From positions 682,001 through 746,000 of the forward strand of contig JAADJZ010000015.1 in NCBI GenBank assembly GCA_011032825.1: a stretch of DNA of 64,000 bases, written 5' to 3'. Below are positions 57,559 through 64,000 of this stretch, piece after piece. The notes beneath the pieces are model-generated. The model was not told the origin of the DNA. It ran no database searches and worked only from the letters and a program-made list of their open reading frames with translations. This stretch comes from Massariosphaeria phaeospora (taxonomy: Eukaryota; Ascomycota; Dothideomycetes; Pleosporales). The position numbers and the translations under genes were made by a program. Position 1 is the first letter of the stretch; each line of letters opens with the position of its first letter.

Positions 57559-58731
57559 TCACTGCTGCCGCAACTTGCTCAACGCTGCCAGTATTCCTTC
57601 ACTCATGTCTCCGTCTCCGTCTCCATCTTTCGGCTTGTCTGCGGACTTGCGACTCTCACTTCGAGGATCCTTCGTACCAGCTTTGTTCGCCGCCGTTGCC
57701 GTTTGCATGGCTTCCTGTTGGTCATCACTAAGTCCAAAAGCAGACATGTCTTCTGCGAGGCGGTGCGATGGACGTTTGTCTGCGTCCGCCTCTGCCGTTG
57801 CCGCTGCTGCCGGCGCAGTATTATCCGCCTCGAAGTGAGCAGACAGAATAGTATCATTCTCATACGGCATCTGGCTTTGGGCCTCTGTTCTGGGAACAAC
57901 ACTCGCGTGGATCGTCCGGCTGTCGTCGCGAGCCACACCTCGCTTCGCTGCCTTCTTGATCCTGAACGGTTCCCTGACAGAGTTGCACCAGCGTTGAACC
58001 TTCTTCTCGCCCCAGCCAGCGATTAATCCAACCTCCTCGGGCCCGGCATTGACAGCAGTGCGGATGCTGCCGAAGTTCGAGACCAAGCCTATGGCGTCGG
58101 TTTTGTTGATACTGCGCGGAACGGTAATGAACTCAACCATCTTGTCAGAGTAGCTAGTCGATTGTTGGGCGCGGATACCCGTGGGTGCGGCATGCTCGAA
58201 CGTCTTGAATAGTTCCAAATAGCGGCCAGCTTCCTGAGCGCTCCAACACAGCATGATAGTCACGTTGTTGATAAGTGACGTTTTGGACAGCTCCCGTAGC
58301 GACTCTTCGTGGTTCTCGATATCCACCATGACCAGGAGAATGCGTAAGTTGTACTGGCCCTTCAGGTCGCGGATCCGGTTGTAGATGTACTCGGGGTGCA
58401 GCCGGTGATACTTGAGCGAGAGGAACAGCGCGCAGGTTGTTGCTCCCAGGACGTAGTCGGCGGGGATGTCAGAGTACTCCCATGCTGCCGCGCGCACGCC
58501 GTTGAGGATCGGGTTGCCCTTCTGGCGCGGCGAGACGAGGATGGAGCTCGGCCCGGAGCGCGAGGGCAAGGCTTGCGGCTTCGGCTGCTGCACTTTGGGG
58601 GCGTTGGCAGCGGCCGTCGCTGTCGTTGTCGGTGGCTCTGCCGCAGAACGCGTTGTTTGTGCTGGCAGTGCGCTGGCGGCGGCGGCGGCTTGGGGGGCAG
58701 GGAGGGGCGCGCGGGGCCCAGCGTCATCCAT
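57559..58731 (-). CDS. RAD10: DNA excision repair protein Rad10/ERCC1
   Basis: A single exon of 390 residues. The N terminus (1-70) is Ala/Pro/Thr-rich and disordered. The central nuclease-like domain, catalytically inactive in this family, begins SSILVSPRQKGNPILNGVR and continues with YVLGATTCALFLSLKYHRLH and LRILLVMVDIENHEE (about 70-195). A helix-hairpin-helix region at about 207-255 (DAIGLVSNFGSIRTAV, then AGWGEKKVQRW) mediates pairing with the XPF/Rad1 nuclease and DNA binding. The heterodimer cuts 5' of lesions in nucleotide excision repair and acts in single-strand annealing (family knowledge). The C-terminal 130 residues are a low-complexity extension. The ATG at 58731 was chosen because the upstream open frame is low-complexity and Arg/Pro-rich. 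Confidence 0.93.
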   Translation of the reverse strand: MDDAGPRAPLPAPQAAAAASALPAQTTRSAAEPPTTTATAAANAPKVQQPKPQALPSRSGPSSILVSPRQKGNPILNGVRAAAWEYSDIPADYVLGATTCALFLSLKYHRLHPEYIYNRIRDLKGQYNLRILLVMVDIENHEESLRELSKTSLINNVTIMLCWSAQEAGRYLELFKTFEHAAPTGIRAQQSTSYSDKMVEFITVPRSINKTDAIGLVSNFGSIRTAVNAGPEEVGLIAGWGEKKVQRWCNSVREPFRIKKAAKRGVARDDSRTIHASVVPRTEAQSQMPYENDTILSAHFEADNTAPAAAATAEADADKRPSHRLAEDMSAFGLSDDQQEAMQTATAANKAGTKDPRSESRKSADKPKDGDGDGDMSEGILAALSKLRQQ

Positions 58732-59300
58732 AGTGGCCGTGGGAGAGCGGCGCCGGCATCGAAGGCAGCGCAGCAGCAGGCCGGGGGACAAGACAGCAGT
58801 CGGGCGGGCACAGGCAGCTGGCGGTGGCCGTGGCCGTGGGAGTCTGGAGACATGTTTCTGCGGTCTGCGGTCTGCGGCTTGCGGGTTTGGCGCTAGGCCG
58901 GCGCCCGTGTGGATTCGAGCCGTCACGTGCCCGGCCGCCGCCCGACAAAGAGGGAGCCCTATGCCGCCCGTCGCCTTGCTCCTCTCCACTCTCCACTCAC
59001 CACCACCACCACCACCCGCCTCGCCCACTCCACCCGCACCGCCCTCTGCGTCCCGCCCACGCCGCCCACGCCCACGACTATCGCTAATACCGTCAGTACA
59101 TCGCCTCGACCGCCGCCGCCGCTTCCCGCGAATGCGCACGGGCTGGAGAGCCGCCCTTTCAGCTGCCGCGGTCAATCGCGACCAACGCCAAGCGGCCCTT
59201 CACTGAGAGCGCTGCCCTCACCGTCCACCAAACCCGCCCGACCCCGCCTGCCGCGACTGCGCTCGCCTGCCGTCTGCTGCGAGAGACGTCTGCAGTCCAC
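58732..59300. promoter_or_regulatory. Divergent promoter of RAD10 and MED19
   Basis: 569 bp, GC-rich. A CACGTG E-box is at 58924-58929. A CCA-type trinucleotide repeat lies at about 58998-59018. Open frames here are Arg/Pro-rich artefacts of base composition. Confidence 0.45.
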
Positions 59301-60568
59301 ATGTCGAATCCCGCCGCGAAGAGACAGCGCTTGACGGGTTCCTTTTCGCCGGCCTCTCCACCGTACCATCTCGCCGCCAAGACTACCGATCAGACAAAGC
59401 CCGTTGTGCAGCCGAACACGCCGACTTCCCCGCCCCACATGTCCGTCAATTCGCAGACAAATGGACGGCCTACCATGGCTGCGACCGCGACGGCCGCAGA
59501 GATTACCCCGCCCTCCTCGGTCGTCATGTCGCAGCACGCCTCCCAATGGGTGCCGTCTGCTGGCAACCCACGCCCTCTCCCCACCCCCACAAGCACCGCA
59601 GGACTCGCCTCCTCGGCCAACGTCGACAGCGACGGCGATGCTGTGATGGAAGACAGCCAGGACGATGGAGAAGTGAGGTTAGCCGGAGACAAGCATTCCA
59701 ACCACGATCGGCAATCCAAGGGTATCTTTGATGAAGACGGCAAAGTTTGGGCTGCCAAGGGTATTTGCGGTGACCAGCTGTTCAAGCTCTGTGGAAGCAG
59801 TAAGGGTCCCTTCCGCCCCCTTGCAGTTGCGCTCTTTACGTTACTGACACGGGTCGTTGTACAGCTCACGAAGTGTCACGACCGCATGGTTCGCAAAACC
59901 TTCTCGAGCTCTACGGGTTAAACTCCCTTGCAAGATCCGTGGCCAGAACAGACCCAACCACCGGAGAGAAAATCAACAAACTCCGCAAATCGTACGAAGG
60001 CCATATCAAAGCTCTGCAGATAGCTGGCAAACCCAAGGCCGTGCAAATGGATAACGCGTTGAGTAGACCATTACTGGAATTACTCGACGCCGATTACGAG
60101 GTGTTGAAAGTCAACGGCAAGGAGATTAGCAAGGCTCTCAACCCTGCACAAACCGCACTGGATCAAAACTTCGACTCATTGTTGGGCGCCGCTTTTGCGG
60201 GAACGGCGCCAGGTTCATTACCGTCCGCAGACACGCAGAAGTACAGAGCATATCTCGCGACCGAGGAAGCAGTCAAGGCCAAAAGCAGTGTAGATGGGCT
60301 TCACCGGGCGATGACGCCGATAACTCCAGCCACATCGATACCGGGAAACTCTACAGCAGCTTCAAGGGGACCGAGACCAGGCAGAGCTGGGGCCAAGCGG
60401 CAATATACAGACGTTTCGTTTCAAGGATACGGCGAGGGGTTTACGGACGATTATGGCGCAGACTCAACAGGCGGAGAAGACAACACCCAAGGCGGGATTG
60501 CGAAAAAGCGGCGCCTGGCATTCGAACGGACGTCTCATCAAGTGGAGGTGGGAGGGGCACGACGATGA
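59301..60568 (+). CDS. MED19: Mediator complex subunit 19 (Rox3)
   Basis: Two exons (59301-59799 and 59865-60568) give 400 residues. Splicing joins LFKLCGS to THEVSRPHGSQNLLELYGL and SLARSVARTDPTTGEKINKL, the hallmark block of fungal Rox3/Med19 (about 160-225). It is a head-module subunit of the Mediator coactivator of RNA polymerase II (family knowledge). The N-terminal 125 residues are Pro/Ser/Thr-rich and start with a basic KRQRL. The C terminus has a basic KKRRL patch, a likely nuclear signal. The 65-nt intron has a GTAAGG donor and ACAG acceptor. An earlier TTGCAG acceptor would break the conserved frame. It is divergent from RAD10. Confidence 0.93.
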
Positions 60569-62199
60569 CAATTCTAACGATCTATCGCGAACTGAATCAA
60601 GACACCATGCATGGGGGGTGGGGGGCGAAAAATGGGTTATTCAAAATACTCTTGACGTTTGAGCATGGAGCGGGCGGAGGCTTTACATCATTTTAGTGTG
60701 GAATCATCCATACCTTCACTCATGGATGTGATTCCGGTATTTCCTGGGATGGTATGGAAGGGAGTTAGAAGGAGATTTTCCTACGGTTTACCATGCATAT
60801 CTGGGCGGAGTCCCTCATGATACCCTTACTTGCATGAAATCGAAAATACAAGAATGAAACGTTTAATTAGTATCTGCTCCTATCCCATGCCTTGATCATG
60901 GTGTCGATGACTGTGTCACTGCTCTCGAATCCCATTTGTCCCTGCGTTTCGAAGCTGTTGCCTCACTTGGTTTATAGACTTAGTTCAGGCCTTTGCGTTC
61001 CGAAGTAGAGAAGGAAGGTGTGTATCGTTGGTATAAGGGGAAACGGTGCGAAGTTCCCGGCAGGTGTTACACGCTGGGCTACACCGGGTTTAGGAACATT
61101 GCTGCATTGGAGTGAGACGAAAGTCTCATGCTTTGTAGTTTTCAATCACTCCTCTATCTTTGGCTGTAAGATCTCAATTTCATGCGTATAACCTTAGGCA
61201 CAAGCTTGGAACACCTTCTTCCGATATCAAACACGAACCTGCTTATCTCCATGAACCCACACAGTTTATCTTGCCACATGGAATCTTGGAGCTGGCGGTA
61301 GGGGTTTGTTTAGTGGTATGTTGGATCAACTATGATGATGCTCAATTGTTGATATATATAATAGAAGAACAAATGGATGTGCGTGATGTATGCCCTTGTA
61401 ACGTTTGAGCCTAACTGCAAAAAGTGTAACTATCATGCGGAATGTTTCTTCTTCAACCATCCTGCCTGTGGGCAATGTCGATGTTTGCTGATGATTGCTG
61501 AGATTGCTCCATGTGGTGGCGCACATGTTACGTTTGTTATTGGAGATACTAGAATGTCTAATATGTCCACTGTCTTGCACTTGTGTTTCTTGTCTCTTCC
61601 ATTGCTTGCTCGTGGTGCAAGCCTAAACAAAAATGCTGCTTTCCAAACGCGATATGTACTGTGGACATGCGAAAGCAGAATCGACATGCTTCCGTTAGCT
61701 GCCTGAACTTGACGTCCTTCGCCTCAACGTGATGCGTCGGGGATTCCTCGTAAAGGTTTGGGGTGGGGTTGCTGTGGGACGTTCAATTGGGACTAGGGCC
61801 CGACGCTTGGTGGAACGGCTTTCACACGTGGTCCGGAAGCTCGGCCAAATCAACCCGATGTAGCTTGGTTGTCGATATCTTGGCTTTCGACTGCCGCTTT
61901 GCAGTTCCGCCGAACCCCCCGCTCCTCTGAGACCAGTGACGGCAACATCAGTCGGCGCCTTGTAGTTTACGTCCAGCGACCATCTTTACCCGATATGAGT
62001 GCCGAGTACCTACGGCTATTAATCGTGGTTCTTCGTGTCGCATGCCATGCGGTGCCAGACGCAGGCCTGTTTTGTTCGCTATGTCTTAAGTCTACCTATT
62101 CCTGTCCTTTTCATCTGTACTTTCCCACCATCACGCGGCGTCTTCATTTATTCAATCTAAGCTCCGTCTTCCCTATTCTTCCTCCAATATTCTTTGGAC
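60569..62199. other. 1.6 kb intergenic region
   Basis: Between MED19 and the monooxygenase. Partly AT-rich (60820-60900, 61140-61480). Short frames without motifs. A CACGTG lies at 61825-61830, about 370 bp upstream of the monooxygenase. A pyrimidine-rich tract at 62150-62190 just precedes its ATG. Confidence 0.45.
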
Positions 62200-64000
62200 A
62201 TGGCCGAAGAAAGGTATGATGTAGTAATCGTTGGTGCAGGCCCTGTAGGTCTGACATTATCAACGTGTCTACAACGATGGGGCTATCGGATAAAGCATAT
62301 CGACAATCGTCCAGAACCTACCTTGACCGGACGTGCAGATGGCATTCAACCTCGGTCCCTGGATCTGCTGCGGAATATGGGTTTGAAGCGCAAGATTATG
62401 GCATTTGAACCGGCTAAGGTTTACGAGGTAGCCTTCTGGGATCCAAACTCCAAAGGCATTCACCGGACTGGAACATGGGCTAGTTGCCCCAAGTTTATCG
62501 ATGCTAGGTATCCGTTCACAACCCTCTTACACCAAGGATTGATCGAGAGGGTTTTCATCGAGGACGTGGAGAAGCATGGTGGCCACATCCAAAGACCCTG
62601 GACCATCACTGGATTCGAGAACGATGGCAAGGATCCCAGTTACCCGGTCGAGGTATCCTTGGCGCATATGGATGGGACACTGTCAGAGACCGTTCGAGCC
62701 AGATATTTGTTTAGTGGTGAGGGTGCAAGAAGTTTTGTAAGAGATAGGTTAGGTGTGAAGATACACCACAAGGATCCCATTGCACATGTATGGGGTGTGA
62801 TGGATGGTGTTGTTCGAACAAACTTCCCTGATATCAAGGCAAGTCATTCATCAATGCCTACAAAACGATACATGTTAACGGCATCAAGATGAAATGTACT
62901 ATTCACTCAGATGCTGGCTCTATCATGGTTATCCCCCGTGAAGACAACATGGTTCGTCTCTATATCCAAATCGCTTCCTCGACAGACTCGGACTGGAACC
63001 CGCGAAAGACAGCCACTGCAGAGGAGGTCCAACAGCGCGCCAAGAACATCCTAAAGCCGTACTCCATTTCCTGGGATCGTGTTGAGTGGTTTTCAGTCTA
63101 CCCGATTGGGCAAGGCATCGCAGAGCGCTACACTCTTGACGAGCGCGTCTTCATGGGTGGAGACGTCTGTCATACACATTCTCCTAAGGCAGGCCAGGGC
63201 ATGAACACTGCGTTCTTAGATGCTGTAAACCTCGCTTGGAAAATCCATCATGTTGAATCGGGATTTGCCCCTCGATCTATCCTATCGACTTACGAATCGG
63301 AGCGCAAACTCATCGCGGAAAGTCTTCTCGATTTCGATGCCAAGTACGCAAAATTGTTTTCTTCGCGTATACCTTCCGCTGGAGAAGTAGCCGGTGCAGC
63401 GAGCAACGAGCCAGAAGAAAACGACTTCATCAAGACCTTTAAAGCATCCTGTGAATTTACTTCAGGATATGGCGTAGCATACAACCCAAACACGATAAAT
63501 TGGGGTCCCGAGCACCCAGTCCAACACCGTCTCTTCCTGCAATACCCAGAAGGCACAAACCTGCGCACCGGCCGAATCCTCACTCCAGCGACCGTGACCC
63601 GAGTCGTAGACGCCAATGTCGTCCATCTCGAGCAACAAATCCCCATGAACGGTGCCTATAGGATGTACGTCTTCGGCGGCGAGCCTGCCAAAACCAAAAC
63701 TGCTCTCCAAGATCTCGCAACACACATGTCGAACCGAACATCCTTCTACAGCATCTTCTCATACCTCGATAAGTCACTAGATCGATACCACGAACTAAAC
63801 AACCCACACACGAACTTCATCACTATATGTACAATCTTCAACTCCCCGCGCTCAAAGATATTCATCCAGGAAATGCTACCTGAGGTCTTTGCACGCTATA
63901 GGGATCATGTGTATGCGGACGACGTGTGGGACCAACGAGTCCCGGATGCGAAAGCCGCCGCACACGCGAAGATGGGATTGGACGAAGAAACAGGTGGTGT
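62200..64000 (+). CDS. FAD-dependent phenol 2-monooxygenase-like enzyme (partial, runs off right edge)
   Basis: Exon 1 is 62200-62838, exon 2 runs from 62889 to the edge; 583 codons are visible. The Rossmann fingerprint [10 protein letters not shown] (G12-x-G14-x2-G17) binds [20 protein letters not shown] at about 303-319 is the second FAD-contact motif of group A flavoprotein hydroxylases. [20 protein letters not shown] is typical of the PheA/TfdB branch. The part after about residue 470 begins the thioredoxin-like dimerisation domain of that branch, cut by the window end. These enzymes hydroxylate phenolic rings using NAD(P)H and oxygen; the substrate here is unknown. The intron has a GC donor (GCAAGT) with an acceptor TCAAG, which restores [14 protein letters not shown]. 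The ATG gives MAEERYD; a TTG two codons upstream is ignored. Confidence 0.9.

Noticed and set aside
57559..59175. Long N-terminal extension of RAD10 up to 59175
   Set aside because: The extra 148 codons are Arg/Gly/Pro-rich, overlap the MED19 divergent promoter and lack an ATG at the frame start; ATG at 58731 gives the normal family length.

Overview
This window is nuclear DNA from a filamentous ascomycete (Pezizomycotina). The evidence is short spliceosomal introns of mostly 45-70 nt with GTAAGT-like donors and CTAAC/CTGAC branch points, Zn(II)2Cys6 transcription factors, fungal-type orthologues (Dbp4, Dbp10, Rox3/Med19, a CIA30-domain protein) and compact gene spacing. I cannot fix the class from sequence alone. 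I see no rRNA, CRISPR array or intact transposon, and no convincing tRNA. Gene models were built by joining reading frames at splice sites and checking that phase and conserved motifs are kept across each junction.

Layout. Positions 1-35.4 kb are gene-dense and mostly housekeeping. In order they hold the 5' end of an unidentified minus-strand gene; a Zn2Cys6 regulator; DBP4 and a DNAJC8/Spf31-like J protein, head to head; a second zinc-cluster regulator with a PAS-like region; a 5.7 kb gene-poor gap; DBP10 and RPA2; a DUF202 membrane protein and a CIA30-domain protein; a large TBC-domain protein and a Spartan-like protease interrupted by an in-frame TAG; mitochondrial uL23 and an unrecognised 674-residue protein; prefoldin 5 and a JmjC/cupin-8 protein; and a HEI10-like meiotic RING protein.

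Positions 35.4-53.4 kb are gene-poor. The only convincing genes there are three minus-strand C2H2 zinc-finger genes 3.3-3.7 kb apart. All three share one unusual finger signature, so they form a small paralogous family. Positions 53.4-64 kb are denser again: a low-complexity protein, an F-box protein, RAD10/ERCC1 and MED19 head to head, and an FAD-dependent phenol-hydroxylase-type monooxygenase that runs off the right edge and contains a GC-AG intron.

How the genes relate. Eight adjacent pairs are divergently transcribed from shared intergenic regions of about 180 bp to 1 kb. Functions are mixed: ribosome biogenesis and RNA processing (DBP4, DBP10, Spf31-like), DNA replication, repair and meiosis (RPA2, Spartan-like, HEI10, RAD10), mitochondrial functions (uL23m, CIA30 protein), protein folding (prefoldin 5) and transcription (MED19, two zinc clusters, three C2H2). 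There is no operon-like pathway. The observations most worth following up are the C2H2 family, the amber codon at a conserved tryptophan position in the Spartan gene, and the uncharacterised 674-residue protein.
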